Shown here in pieces: positions 33,078 to 45,159 of a stretch of DNA of 64,000 nt. Numbering within the stretch: the first letter of the stretch is position 1; every line of letters begins with the position of its first letter. The DNA is from Dendrobium chrysotoxum (Eukaryota > Streptophyta > Magnoliopsida > Asparagales > Orchidaceae), in NCBI GenBank assembly GCA_019925795.1, contig CM034313.1, positions 23,486,932-23,550,931 on the forward strand, written 5' to 3'. A program made the position numbers and the translations under genes. The notes under the pieces were generated by a model. That model did no database searches. It was not told where the DNA came from and was given only the letters and a program-made list of their open reading frames with translations.

Positions 33078-33511
33078 GGGGCTATTTGGTTGTATGAAAA
33101 GGGAATGTTGTTTATTCTAAATAAAGTATAAAGTAAATGCAATGTATTTAAAATACTTTGGGGTTGTTTGGTTGTCTGCAAAGTAATTGTAGAAATTTTT
33201 TTTGTTAGATATATGCAAAGTAATATAAAAGCAGCATATTCTAAGTACTTTGGTGTTGTTTAGTATGGTGTGCATTATCAAGTGAGCATATCATTGTAAT
33301 GTAGTGAAACAATACCTTTCAATGTTTGAACATATGATACTTATTATTTGAACAATATGAAACTTGTGTACATTAGACCATGTAAAATTAGAAACTAGAC
33401 ATACAAAACAACCATTTATTTTTACTACTTCAATTATTAAAATGAATAATCATATTGATTCAAATTAACATTATGTTATGGATATATTCAACATAAACAA
33501 TAATTTTTCAA

Positions 33512-33599
<88 letters not shown>

Positions 33600-34385
33600 C
33601 ATTACAACTAAAAATTGTTTATATATCTAGTACAGTAGAAGTCCAAAAACAATTAGATATTAGAACTCAAAATGATTAATATAACATTTTTCATAACATA
33701 AATCATTATCTTAGTTCTTTTCGCATCCATCTGACCTTTGAATCCATAGGCTTTGAGAGGAAAGATTGTATCATTGTAAGATTCTTCAATATGTTATTGT
33801 ATATCGTCTCAATATTTTCTTCAAAAATTCCAGGAATTCTTAATAGCTTAGTCATAAGTTTAGTGAACAGTTTTCTTTCCTACGGGGCTCTTGTTGTGTT
33901 CTGAATAGCTTTTATAACTTGAGTAACACTATTAGCCATCAAAATAATATATTCTTGAAGACTTTTGATTAATACCAGGTACTTTACTCTTCTTTTTGGG
34001 GACACCTCCTATAGTAGATGAAGACAATGGCCTCTTTTTGTTCCTGTGGAATCTACTTTAACTTCCATATAGGCCAATCACTAAATAATGATACATCTAC
34101 ACCAACATCCATAAATCTTGAGGAGTCATCATCTTCTATATATATTTGTTGAGTCCCAAGTGTGGAGTTTGAGAATTTCAAGATTTGGCCCACTCTATAG
34201 TAGCTTTTCCTTCACCACATACCTTCTCCAACTTCACATAATTTATAATTGGAATTTTTAAATAAAGCATCCTTTGGAAAAGACTGTAATATAGTAAACT
34301 AAATATTATTAGCCCCATATTATTATTTTTAAATATGTGATTAAAGTAATATCCGAATATGTGACACATACTCTTACTGACCCAT
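33078..34385 (-). mobile_element. second PIF/Harbinger remnant with Myb/SANT-like ORF piece
   Basis: GGGGCTATTTGGTTGT at 33078, preceded by TTA, is a Harbinger terminus. On the minus strand, 34370-34178 encodes LEKVCGEGKATIEWAKS, the same connector block as at 2739-3030, and 34150-33700 holds the degraded acidic tail. The upstream half is missing; similarity stops at about 34385 where another broken gene begins. Confidence 0.65.
33514..33596. repeat. (AT)n microsatellite
   Basis: About 40 AT units without interruption, inside the Harbinger remnant. Confidence 0.95.
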
Positions 34386-34389
34386 CACT

Positions 34390-35520
34390 ATCATCTTCTT
34401 AGTTTCATCTCAGGAGGTGTCCTGATCAGATGGAGGAGGAGGTGGTGGCTGAAAGAGGCTGTGGAGAGTGGCAAACTGCTCGCCAAACTAGACCATGTCC
34501 TGGTCGTCCTGCTGCTACTGGGCTACGTAAGTGTTGAAGGGTTTGACATCCTAAGTATGCTTCTGCTCCTGGGCAACGACGTAGGAGTCAAAATGTGCCT
34601 CCCACTGGTCAAATTGGTGCACCAGGTGATCCAGAGGTGACTCTATCAGGAGAGGAGTAGGTGCGGGTACCGGAGCAGCATCTTCCTCTTCTCCCTCAAT
34701 ATCCATGCTAGGCTCTGGATGAAGTCGTGTATTATATAGAATATGAAGGAATTATTGGAGAAGAAGGAAGGAGGGACATTGGGTGGAACTGGATATTACA
34801 GATTATATTTGGTCTCAAGAGCATATGTAATGATGTATCCTAGGGCAAAATTTGGGCGTCACCTGTGCCACAGATCCCTAATGCTAGTGAGGTGTTTGAT
34901 GTAACAAAAGAGGAGATCGGTAGCATTGAAATCACGGTGGGCTAGGATGTAGAAGGTAATCAATTAGAGTAAGGGGGTGATGTGGATGCGGTACCCAGCT
35001 TTTGAAATGATAGAGGAGCGAAGGACATGCTGGATTATTTGAGTATCCTTAAGGAAGAGCATGCATTATCGTAATAGTGGATGTTGGTGCCCCTAAGAAA
35101 TCGATTTGCGACACTCCAGTCAAAATTAAGGTCAGAGGAGATGAGATGGAGTTTGTCACCAGTAATTGAGAGTTGAAGAATATCGTGCAAGTCTTGGGTA
35201 GTAAGTTCAATAGGGCGGTGATTGATAAAAGATCAGAGGGCGGAGTAAGAGGAATCGATGCGAAAGTTCACAAAGAAAACACGTAAAAGCTCAGTACTGA
35301 ATGGAAAAGCTAAAGTCATGATGAATGTGAGAGAAGTGTAGGCAAAAATATCTAAGACAGGATAAGTCAGAATACAGAGATTGACAATTTTGGATTGAGT
35401 GATCCCCACCTCAAGGTATCGCTGGAAGGAAGCCGAATAGGCTACTTCAGGAAAGCAGGGATCGATATTTCCCCTGGAGGAACTAGCACCTGGATGCCGA
35501 GATCAGTTGCCACCAACCAT
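34390..35520 (-). pseudogene. putative plant transposon protein (Transposase_32-like), broken
   Basis: From ATG at 35520 the minus strand reads PGASSSRGNIDPCFPEV, FQRYLEVGI, FFVNFRIDSS, IELTTQDLHDILQLSITGD and FDWSVANRFLRG, then, near the end, HQFDQWEAHFDSYVVAQEQ. This pattern resembles the plant proteins annotated as putative plant transposon protein (PF20167), which accompany retrotransposons. In-frame TGA codons at codon 6 and near 35235 and later frame changes break it. The assignment is from memory of the family and is moderate. Confidence 0.5.
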
Positions 35521-35579
35521 TAGAATATGAGTGGATGAAGGATCGAAAGAAGAATGGTGAAAATGGTGAAGAAAATGGT

Positions 35580-36000
35580 TGTTTAAATAGAATTCTTCCA
35601 GATCGTCCAGGATAATCGTAGGATCAACTAGGACAATAGGAGCAATTATGACATCTAGGACGATTGGTCAAAAAGGCAGTCGGATCATCCAGGACGATTA
35701 GATATCATCCAGGATGATTAGACACAGACGGTCGTCCCGAGGAGATAGGTTGGATGACTTTTAACTAACGGTATCGTCCAGGATGATTAGGTGGATCGCC
35801 CAAGATGATAGGTAATAAATGAAATGAACGGGCCAAATTTAAATCGTCCAACTGCTACCACATGGATCATCCAGGATAATGAGGTAGATCATCCAGGACG
35901 ATATCACCAATAATTGATGCATACCAGCCATTTGATCATTGTGGGAATGATTTGAATGGATCGTCCAGGACGATGTATGGATCATCCAGGATGATGTGAA
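35580..36000 (-). repeat. palindromic-word-rich upstream region with TATA-like box
   Basis: At least ten copies of ATCRTCCAGGAYGAT-like words (almost self-complementary, odd centre), followed on the minus strand by CTATTTAAAC at about 35590 and then the ATG at 35520. The same word family fills the U3 of the copia LTR at 42940-43760. Confidence 0.65.
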
Positions 36001-36009
36001 AAAAATTTT

Positions 36010-37320
36010 TGACTAAGATGAAGAATGGAGAGGAAAGATCAGGGATCCTAATAACACAAAAAAAGAAAAATTAAAATCAAATCAAATCAAAGAAAAATAG
36101 AAACGAGAAAATAATAATAAAAATAACAAAATTTTTTTTTATTTTTTTTTTTGAATCGATCAGCTCCAGTAAAATAGAATTTTCCTTAATTTTCAATTCA
36201 AAAGCCAATAAGAAGAAAATCGACCACACTGAAATCTAGAAAAATTTAGAAAATCAACTTTCATAACTCCTACCTCGGAAACCTTACAGGTTCAAGGTCC
36301 TTTCAAATAAAAGTCTAATTAAGAAGAAAAGAAATTAGATTCGAAAAGAGATCCTTTCAGCCTCGTTCCAAAAAAAATATCTGATAGAATAGTATTACAA
36401 AGTAAGGAATCAAAAATCATGATTTTTTGTCTCAAGTTTTTAAAAATATTAGGTGGCGCATGGATTTTCTTAAAAATTTAAAGATCTAAAAGGGAAGAAA
36501 GCTTGTTTCATTTGGGCTCATTTTGTGCCTCTTTTTTAATTTGTTTGGCACACTTTACGCATCTTTTAATTTTTGATACACTTTATATATCTTTCCAATT
36601 TGACTACATAGCACATCTTTTTAGTTTTGGGCTTATTTATTCCCCTTTTTTTCCATTTTGGCGCTCTTTGTGCATTTTTTACAAACTTGCTTCCTTTTAT
36701 AATCATTAAAGAATCTCAGTTGTGAAATTACCTTCCAGATATAAGAGAAGACAGAACTCACTCTCTACAATAAGAAGGAGTAGTTCACAGAATAAAAATC
36801 ATACATCATATGATATGTGTAATCACCTGATTAAGAAAAATATAACAATGATCCCAAGCTTTGAAAATACTATTTATATGAGGTAGATTACTGTAGGAGG
36901 ATAAAATAGATCTCTATTTCAAAAATTAACTTTTTACTTTTGAAAAAGATTTTTATCCAAAAGAAATAATACACCATTAAAGGAGTTAGAGGAAGAGAAA
37001 CAATCATCAATATTTCTTTCCTTTAATAGATTCAGAGGAGTCAATCACTGCTTATAAGCTTCCAAATAAAAATAAGGCAAAACTCTCAGTCAAAAATTTA
37101 GTTTATTAGTAATAGTGAGCAGTGATCTGATTTAGAAGAAAAATAGTAAATCAAGAATAAGTAGGAAATCACATTAAAATAAAACCTTAAATTAGAAAAA
37201 TAATAACACTAAAAAGAAAATCAATAGAGAATAAAAATTAATAGGAAATAGATAATCAAATCAAACAAAAAACTAATAGAAACAAAATGAAAAATAAAAA
37301 AATCAAAAATCATCAATCAA
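36010..37320. other. unassigned; contains inverted relatives of an Ogre internal repeat
   Basis: Between the transposon-protein pseudogene and the copia RNase H. At 36500-36690, on the minus strand, are about four units such as GATGCGTAAAGTGTGCCA and GATATATAAAGTGTATCA spaced about 30 bp, closely resembling the units at 54991-55135. The expected polypurine tract and 3' LTR of the copia element are not found here. The rest shows nothing I can name. Confidence 0.45.
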
Positions 37321-37325
37321 CAGAT

Positions 37326-38469
37326 TCATACATTTATGTCAATTACACTCAATCTGGTCCTCAAAATGTTGAATGAGTCAAAGGACAGTGGTTTAATAAA
37401 GATGTCAGCCAGTTGATTTTCAGTTGCTATATGGTGTAGCTCAATATCCCCTTTTGTAACGTGGTCCCTAATGAAGTGATTCCTTATGTCAATGTGTTTG
37501 GTTCTTAAATGTTGGATAGGATTCTTAGAGATGCAGATGGCACTAGTGTTATCACATAGAAATAAAATTGTGCCAACAGGTAATCCTAAATCCAAAACTT
37601 GTTACTTTAACCAAAGGACTTGGGCCACACAACTTCTTAAGGCAATGTAGTCAGCTTCAACAGTGGAAAGTACAACTGAGTTCTATTTTCTACTAGACCA
37701 GGAGACTAAAAACTTTTCTATGAATTAGCAAGTTCAAAAAGTGCTCTTTCTATCCACCCTACATCCTGTAAAATTAGAATCAGAATATCCAATAATCTCA
37801 AAAGAAGTATTGTGCCTAGGATACTAGATTCCTAGGTTTGGGGTCCCTAAGAGATATCTAAGGATTCTCTTAACTATAGTCAGGTGGGATTTCTTAGGAT
37901 CAGCTTGAAATCTAGCATAAAGACAAATACTAAACATAATATCAGGTCGGCTAGCAGTCAGGTAAAGTAGTGATCCAATTATTTCTCTAAACTTCTTCTA
38001 ATCAATAAAATTTTCATTTGAATCCTTATCTAACTGAACAGTGGAACTCATGGGAGTGTTGATTGGCTTAGCTTTATCCATTTCATATTTCTTCAAGATG
38101 TCCTTAGTGTATTTTGATTGATTCAGAAAGGTTCCATCATCCATTTATCTTATACTAAATTCTAAAAAGTAGGATAATTCTTCCATCATACTCATTTCAA
38201 ACTCCTTACTCATTATTTTAGAAAAATCATCACATAAGTTTTTATCAGAAGATTCAAAAAGTATATCATCAACATAGATCTAGACAATGACTAAATCATC
38301 TCCTACTTTTCTCAGAAAAAGGTGTCTATGCTCCCCTTAACAAACTCTCTTTCTAATAGGAATGTGCTAAGCCTCCCATACCAAGCTCTGGGTGCCTGTT
38401 TCAATCCATATCAGGCCTTTTTAATTTATAAACATGATTAGGATATTGTGAACTCTCAAAATCTGAGGG
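37326..38469 (-). pseudogene. copia reverse transcriptase (C-terminal part) and RNase H
   Basis: 37595-37326 is an open RNase H end with LFLCDNTSAICISKNP, TKHIDIRNHF and ENQLADIFIKPL. The RT segment between 37600 and 38469 contains several stops, though LVIV-type and YLTASRPDI-like blocks remain readable. Confidence 0.82.
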
Positions 38470-40020
38470 TTACTCTATAAAGATATATTCCTTTATTACC
38501 CCATTTAAAAAGATACTCTTGACATCCATTTGAAAAAGCTTGAATCCCTTATAATAGGCAAAGACTAGTAGCACTCTAATGGCTTCCAATCTAGCTACAG
38601 GGGCAAAGGTCTCCTCAAAATCAATCTCTTCTATTTGATTATACCCCTTAGCCACTAATCTTGCCTTATTCCTAACCACCACACAAGAATTATTCATCTT
38701 ATTCTTAAAGACCCATTTGGTTTCCACTACACTTTGATTCTTAGGTCTTTCTACTAACTCATAAATATCGTTCCTTATAAATTGATTCAATTCCTCTTGC
38801 ATAGCTAAGATCCAAAATTTATCAGAAAGGGCTTGATTGATGTTGGTGGGTTCAGTCATTGAGATAAAGGCAGAATGGTTTACTTCCTTCCTAAGTCCAT
38901 ACCTAGTTCTAACACCTTCATAAGGGTCTCCTAAGATCAATTCTTTAGGATGACTTGAAGAATATCTCCAATCTCTAGGTAAATTATTTTGAGATTCTAC
39001 CCTTTCCTCCAGATTTATATTTTCAACTCCTTGGGTGACCTGTCCTACCTCTTCTTCTTCCTCAATTCTAGACTCCTTAGGATTAGATTCATCAAATACT
39101 ACATGAGTTATCTTCTCCACCACCAAATTCCTCTTATTAAACACTCTAAAGGATTTCTCCACACTAGAATAGCCTAAGAACACTCCTTTATCAGATTTAT
39201 GGTCAGATGTTCCTAAGGATGATTTCCTATTATTTAGAATGAAAACCTTACAGCCAAAGACATGGAGGTGGGACAAGTTTGGAGTTCTACCCTTAATGAT
39301 CTCATAGGATGTCCTATTCAGATTCGATATAACATTCACCCTATTCAGCACATAATAGGCTGTGTTCACCACTTTTTCCCAAAAGTATTTTGGAAGTGAA
39401 TACTCAATAAGCATGGCTCTAGCGGCTTCCACTAAGGTCCTGTTCTTCCGTTCAGCTACCCCATTCTGCTGAGGTGTCCTAAGAGCTAAAAAGTTATGGC
39501 TAATCCCTTGCTCCTTACAGAATATTCTAAATCTCACATTTTCAAACTCTCCACCATGATCACTATGAATAGTCAAGATCTCACAACCCAACTTCTTTTG
39601 AATCCAAGTGGAGAAAGATTTAAATTCATCAAATGAGTTAGATTTATGTGATAGAAATCTAATCCAAGTGAACCTTGAGTAATCATTAACTGTCACAAAT
39701 CCATAGACTTTCCCCCCTAAGCTGGCATTGCTAATGGGTCCAAAGAGATCCATGTGAAGGACTTCTAAAGGTCTAGAGGTGTTAATATCCTTAATGGTAT
39801 GGAAAGAGGATTGGACTTGCTTCCCTAGCTGACAGGCATCACACAGGTGGTCCTTAGTGAACTTAAGCTTGGGGACACCACTAACTAAGTCCTTCTGGGT
39901 GACTCTTCTAAGGGTTTTTATACTAGCATGACATAATCTCCTGTGCCACAACCAAGACTCATCAGCAGCAGGTTTTAAGCAAAATGAAGCAACACATTCA
40001 ATATTATTTAAATCAAGCAT
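38470..40020 (-). pseudogene. copia integrase and start of reverse transcriptase
   Basis: 516 codons open. The pre-integrase zinc motif (LWHRRLCHASIKTL, CDACQLGKQ) is followed by the catalytic core, with Asp in LHMDLFGP, Asp in IHSDHGGEF and Glu in NGVAERKNRT. The RT begins with WVFKNKMN and KARLVAKGYNQ and reaches FQMDVKSIFLNG, where the usual AFLNG has Ile. The DDE residues are intact, but flanking frames are broken, so the polyprotein cannot be made whole. Confidence 0.88.
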
Positions 40021-40044
40021 ATAGACAGTATTGATCCTCTTATC

Positions 40045-40305
40045 CTACAAAATAATGTTATTATTTAAACTTATAATGCAAGTGCTTACCAGGAATTTGA
40101 TGCTAAACCCTTTGTCACAAAGTTGACTGATGTTGAGCAGGTTGTGTTTCAGTCCATCTACAAGCAAAACATTTTCAATCAAAAGGTTCTTAGAGTTTCT
40201 GATTATACATGCACCTACCACTTTCCTGGTGGTATTGTCTCCAAGAGTGACCTTGCCTCTAGGCCTGGCCTCCAGCAAAATGAATTGATTTGCATCTCCA
40301 GTCAT
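40045..40305 (-). pseudogene. copia protease-to-pre-integrase linker
   Basis: HMTGD-type sequence (MTGDANQFILLEARPRGKV), then GDNTTRKVVGACIIRNSKN and LLNISQLCDKGFSIKF, the conserved segment after the protease active site. The protease DSG itself lies at a disrupted point just right of 40305. Confidence 0.75.
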
Positions 40306-40702
40306 ATATTTTGAACATCCGCTGTCTAGGTATCACATCCTCTCACGAGGTCTTGTGTGAGAGCATCCCTACAAAATCATCAAACGTCAGATTTAGGAAC
40401 CCAAATAAAAAGAATGCAATGCATGTGTGCTATGTTGTGAAACATGTAATTTGAGCCTCCATACCCAATGTGTACTATGGTGAACAGTATAGGTGTGAGA
40501 GATATATCTTAACATGCCACAAGAAAAATATCTAACACCAGAAAAATGGTTAACAAATCTACGTGGGTGATAGTGCTTCTTCCTAGGTTTGAATGAAATA
40601 TGCTTTGATGATTTTGAATGAGATTCTTCAAATGATGGAGGTGCATAAAATTATGCAAAATTAGGTGGTGTTTTACTTTTCTCAAATGCACTGATTTTAC
40701 AC

Positions 40703-42200
40703 TTAGAAATTATTCTCCTTTTTAAGACTTGTAATTTCAAATTTCAATGGTTGCTCACTACTATCTAAGTCACATGTCATGGTATCTAATTTTTTAAAAG
40801 CTCCTTCTAAATTAACATGCGATGTTTTCAATGAATCATACTCAATGATTTGTTCAGAATGCTTTTTATTTAATTCATCAAATTCATCAAGTAAGGACAT
40901 GTGATTTCTATCTAGTGTAGAGTGATCTTTAACCAAAACATCATGCTCTTTTTGCAAATTCAAGAAATCCAATTTCAGACTGGCATGGGTTTTCTTAAGT
41001 TTCCTATATGATGAATGAATTTTCTCAGAAACATCAAGCAATTCATCATAGGATAGATCACATACCTCTTCTTGCTTAGACTGACCAGGATGATCATCTG
41101 CCATCAAACACAAGTTCATAGTCTCCTCTTCAGCTTCAGTTTTAGAGGAGTCGGATGTTGAATCCACCCAGAAAGCCTTTTGAATCTTCTTCTTATCCTT
41201 TCTGAACTTGGGTTTCTCCTCACCTTTCTCTTTGCTTGGGTGAGCCTTAAGTGTAGGATAATCAGCCTTTAGATATCCAGGCTTCCTGCATTCAAAATAA
41301 ATAGTATCAGATGAACCTTTAAAATTTCTACTATTCTTATCTTTGTTCAACTTCTAAAAGTTTTTGTGTTTCTTCTTTAGAAAGCTTTTGAATTGCCTAG
41401 TGATTAAGGCAACATCATCGCTATCAGACTCAAAAGAATCAGTGTCAGTATCATTAGCCTTCAGCGCCATAGTTTTCTCCTTCTTCTTCTCACCTACATC
41501 AATTTGTCGTTGGTTCACTCCTTACTCGTAAGCAATGAGTGACCCAAGTAAGTTATCAATAGAATAAGTATTCAAATTTTTGGATTCAGTAATTATAGTT
41601 ATCTTGGTATAATAAAAAGATGACAAACATCTCAAAATTTTGTTCACTTTTTCATAGTTACTGAGATCTCTTCCTAAAGTATATAGAGAGGTGACAATTT
41701 GAGTAAACTTAATATACATTTTAGAAATTGATTCACTAGGTTTCATGCAAAAGAGTTCATAGTCATGAAGTATGATGTTCAATCTAGATTGCTTAACTTC
41801 AAATGTACCTTCATAAGTAATGCATAGTCTATCCTAGAACTTTTTACCAGTAGTGTAAGTAGAGACACACATGTAATCCTCAGATTTTAATGCATAGAAA
41901 AAATAGTTCAAGTATTTTGCATTCAGTTGTGCTAAATCACGATCATCAAATGTCTATTCAGTAAAAGGAAGTTCAATTTTAATGCCATTAACATGTCTAA
42001 AAGGTGCTTCATAACCATCTTTAATAAGCATCCACATGCGATAATCAATAGATTGCAAAAAGGTAGACATGTGAGTTTTCCAAAATCAAAAGGTATATTA
42101 TCAAATAAAGGTAGACTAGTGAGGGAATAACCTTCAGCAATATTTTTATTACTAAAGTTAACTATGGATCAAATTCAAAAGTTTTTCAAAACTAGATTTT
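40703..42200 (-). pseudogene. copia gag remnant
   Basis: 41782-41522 is the gag (UBN2-type) core with MKPSESISKMYIKFTQIV and LGRDLSNYEKVNKILRCL. 41350-40703 has a damaged zinc knuckle (YFECRKPGYLKADYP; three of the four CCHC ligands are replaced) and then a long predicted coiled coil. A stop separates the two parts. Confidence 0.75.
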
Positions 42201-42204
42201 ATGA

Positions 42205-42221
42205 ATCCTACTATGATACTA
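42205..42221 (-). other. degenerate copia primer-binding site
   Basis: TAGTATCATAGTAGG on the minus strand directly after the LTR matches the tRNA-iMet-type TGGTATCAGAGCAGG with only G-to-A/C-to-T transition changes, as expected from decay of methylated DNA. Confidence 0.65.
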
Positions 42222-42223
42222 CT

Positions 42224-42837
42224 TGAAAGTTAGTTAAGGATATTAAGCCCTTGTGAACTAGTTCCGAGGCTAACCAAGAGGGAGGGGGGAGGGTGAATTG
42301 GTTATTTTAAAAATTTGTGAGCAAAAATGGCTTAGAAAAATCTTTTTAAATGTTTTAAAATATTTACAGTTTCGTGATGATGTGCAGATGCTCAATAATA
42401 ATAGAATAATAATCACAATCACATAATCATCATTAGAAAAATAAATGTGGACGATAATCAGAAAGAACACACCAGATTTTATAGTGGTTCGATCAACTTG
42501 ACCTACGTCCACTCCCTAGAGCCTCTCCTCCGGGTATTGCACTAACACTAAGTGACTCTCCTTCTGCTCCCACAGTAAGGTAGAGAAACTTGTATAAAAC
42601 TCCTTTCCACCAACCCGGTGAGGCAGAGAACCAAGACTCTTTTCGCTTCCTCCTGAAGCAGGCAGAGAACCTGGACCCCTTTCGCTTCCTTCTAAAGCAG
42701 GCATAGAATCTGGATCTTCTTGCGGACGATCCTACCACAGAGACACCAATAAGATAAGAGACGATGACTGAAGAAGATGACTCAAATTCTTTCTTGGAGA
42801 AACCTTTGTAAACACCTCATAAACTCCCCCTCACAAG

Positions 42838-42872
<35 letters not shown>

Positions 42873-43807
42873 GTTCTCTCTGGTAAGGAAGGTGGCAAAA
42901 GATTTTTCTTGTTGGAAGAAAAAGATCTTAAATAGGAGGGCTCAAAAATTACCCAAAATCTCAACTGGTCATCAAAGATCATCCAGGACGATCGATAGAT
43001 GGTCCTGTTTGATCAGTACAAAATCACATATATCAGCCTGGATGATCTGCTTTCTTTGGACAATTAGAAGATAAAATTTGTTCAGCTTATCTCGTACAAT
43101 TCTGTAATTATCCAGGATGATTAGTATAAATTAGGAATTTTATACAGAAGATAGCTTGGGTCATCCAGGAAAACTTATGCTGGACGATCTCAAAATGACT
43201 TGATCGTTCGGGATGATATCTCTTTCATCCTGTATGATTAGTTCAAAAATGACAAAATTATCCTGCACACAGCTCAGGTCATAAAGCCAAAACTTACTGG
43301 ACGATCTCAAAATGACTTAATCATGCCAGCTGATATCTCTATCATCCCGTACGATTAGTTCAAAATCAGGAATATCGTCCAGCACATTTCTCAGGTCGTC
43401 CAGGTGAAGTGCTCTGGACGGTCAAGATTTTACATGTATCATCCAGGATAATATTACAATCATCTAGGATGATATGATCGTATCAATCAAATATTAATCA
43501 CTTTCCTTAATTACTAGACTAATTTAGGCATGATTATAAAGGATCATCCAAGATGATACACATATCGTCCGAGACTATCAGACCAAATTTCTAAAAAAAC
43601 TTGCCTAACTTAATCTAGCGGCTGAGAATTTCTAATTTGAGCATATCATCCTGTACGATAGGTCTTTCATCCAGGACGATCTGCTTAATCAAACTGACTT
43701 AACATGGCTACCCTAGTTAGGGTTTCTATTTTCATTGGATCATCTAGGATGATATGAATATCATCCAGGATGAGTTAAACAAAATTTGAAACAGAAACTA
43801 TAACTCA
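42224..43807 (-). repeat. copia LTR, 1,584 bp, shared by two elements
   Basis: On the minus strand it begins TGAGTTATAG right after a polypurine tract (AAGGGGAGAGTTTTAG, 43808-43823) and ends ACTTTCA just before the primer-binding site. A TATA-like CTATTTAAG lies at 42935-42927. The U3 (43760-42940) is filled with ATCATCCAGGATGAT-like words; the R/U5 part has a (GA)n run and a short repeated AGGAAGCGAAAGG segment at 42630-42700. Confidence 0.78.
42841..42869. repeat. (CT)n microsatellite in the copia LTR
   Basis: CT repeated about 14 times, 60 bp downstream of the TATA-like box on the minus strand, where it reads (GA)n. Confidence 0.9.
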
Positions 43808-44309
43808 CTAAAACTCTCCCCTTGAGTGTGTGTGTGCAAGATTACTTAGCTTGGGGATCTGTTACATTACACTTGACTCAAAAAATGAAAAAGTATATTG
43901 ACCCTAAATGACAAATAGACTGACTTGATCTTGGTTTGGCTTGAATTGCAATTAATCCTGTGTACCTGAAAGATTAGTCACTCAAAAAGAAAATAAAAAG
44001 GTTTTCTATCATCAAAATCATAGTTCTTGAAACCATATTTGCAACGAAAAAGGCTTAAACTCCTCAAATGATTTACTTTTATGAGATAGGAATCTAACCC
44101 AAGTAAACCTTGAATAATCATCAATAATCACCTACCTGAAGTCTTTCCCTCCTAGGCTTACGACAGGTCCAAAGAGATCCATGTGAAGGACTTCTAAGGG
44201 TTTGTTAGTATTAATGTCTTTGATTGAGTGGAAGGAGGATTTAACTTACTTTTTTAATTGACAGGCATCATATAAGTGATCCTTAATAAAGTCTAGTTTG
44301 GGAATTCCT
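43808..44309 (-). mobile_element. deleted relative of the copia element
   Basis: 44309-44040 on the minus strand is homologous to the integrase stretch 39870-39640 (LHMDLFGP, DYSRFTW region). 43823-43808 is a polypurine tract. About 2.5 kb of RT/RNase H that should lie between is missing. The Ogre-like element is inserted at its right edge, after TTCCT. Confidence 0.75.
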
Positions 44310-45159
44310 TGTTGACCTCATTTTTGTATGAGCTCAGTAGGACCAATCCAGACCTTAGGATCTTTCCAATCCTTAGGATCAAGCTTAACCCTAGGATCAA
44401 TCTGATCTTAGATCAATCCAGACTTTAAGATCAATCCAAATTCAAATCAATCCTGACCCCAGATCAATACAATTTAAGACAAATCTAGATTCTAGGATTC
44501 TCCTAGACTTTAGATCTTAGGATCTATTCTAGACCCTAGGATTCTACCTAACTCTAGATCATATGATCCTCTTAAACCCTAGGATTCTCCTAGACTTCAG
44601 ACCATAGGATCTATTCTAGACCCTAGGATTCTACCTGATTCTTGATCATATGATCTATTCTAGATCCTAGGATTTCCTTAAGCTGATTTGGACCCTAGGA
44701 CCTATTCTAAACCCTAGGATTCCTCTAGATCAGTCCAAACTTCAATTCAATCTAGACTTAATTCAAACCATATCATTCAAACTCAAAATCCAATTCAAAA
44801 CCAGATTTCCAGATTCAAATCCAAGGCCAAAGGTCTGAGTCCTGAAAGCCTTTTCCAGCAAATCTTTGAACATTTCAAAACCCTATCAAATGACCTCTGA
44901 TTCATGATCTGTCAGTTCCACACTGATGTGACATGTCTCTAGAGGTAACCCTCCAAATTTGAGCTCATTCTGAGATCTCTAACCCCAGAAACTGAATTGA
45001 AATCCAAAGGCTATAAAACCTTCAAATATTTACAATCTATGCCACTGGACCTGCCACCCAGTGGATTTTGACCTTGGAGCTTTCTCCAAAGCCTCCATCA
45101 CCTCCAGACCCTTGATTATGACCCATTGAGCATTAAACTGCATTTTGTTGGACTCAATT

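Larger units (their letters stand above)
37326..43807 (-). mobile_element. Ty1/copia retrotransposon (SIRE/Maximus-like), degraded
   Basis: Minus-strand order is LTR (43807-42224), primer-binding site, gag, protease/pre-integrase, integrase, reverse transcriptase, RNase H ending at 37326. Integrase before RT is diagnostic of Ty1/copia. The gag with a zinc knuckle and long coiled coil and the sequence style are those of the SIRE/Maximus lineage. Stops break gag and RT, and no 3' LTR is recognisable left of 37326. The 5' LTR is shared with a deleted relative at 43808-44309. Confidence 0.85.

Noticed and set aside
34390..36000. 3' LTR of the copia element
   Set aside because: Length and upstream motif fit, but sequence downstream of the TATA-like box is unrelated to the LTR at 42224-43807.
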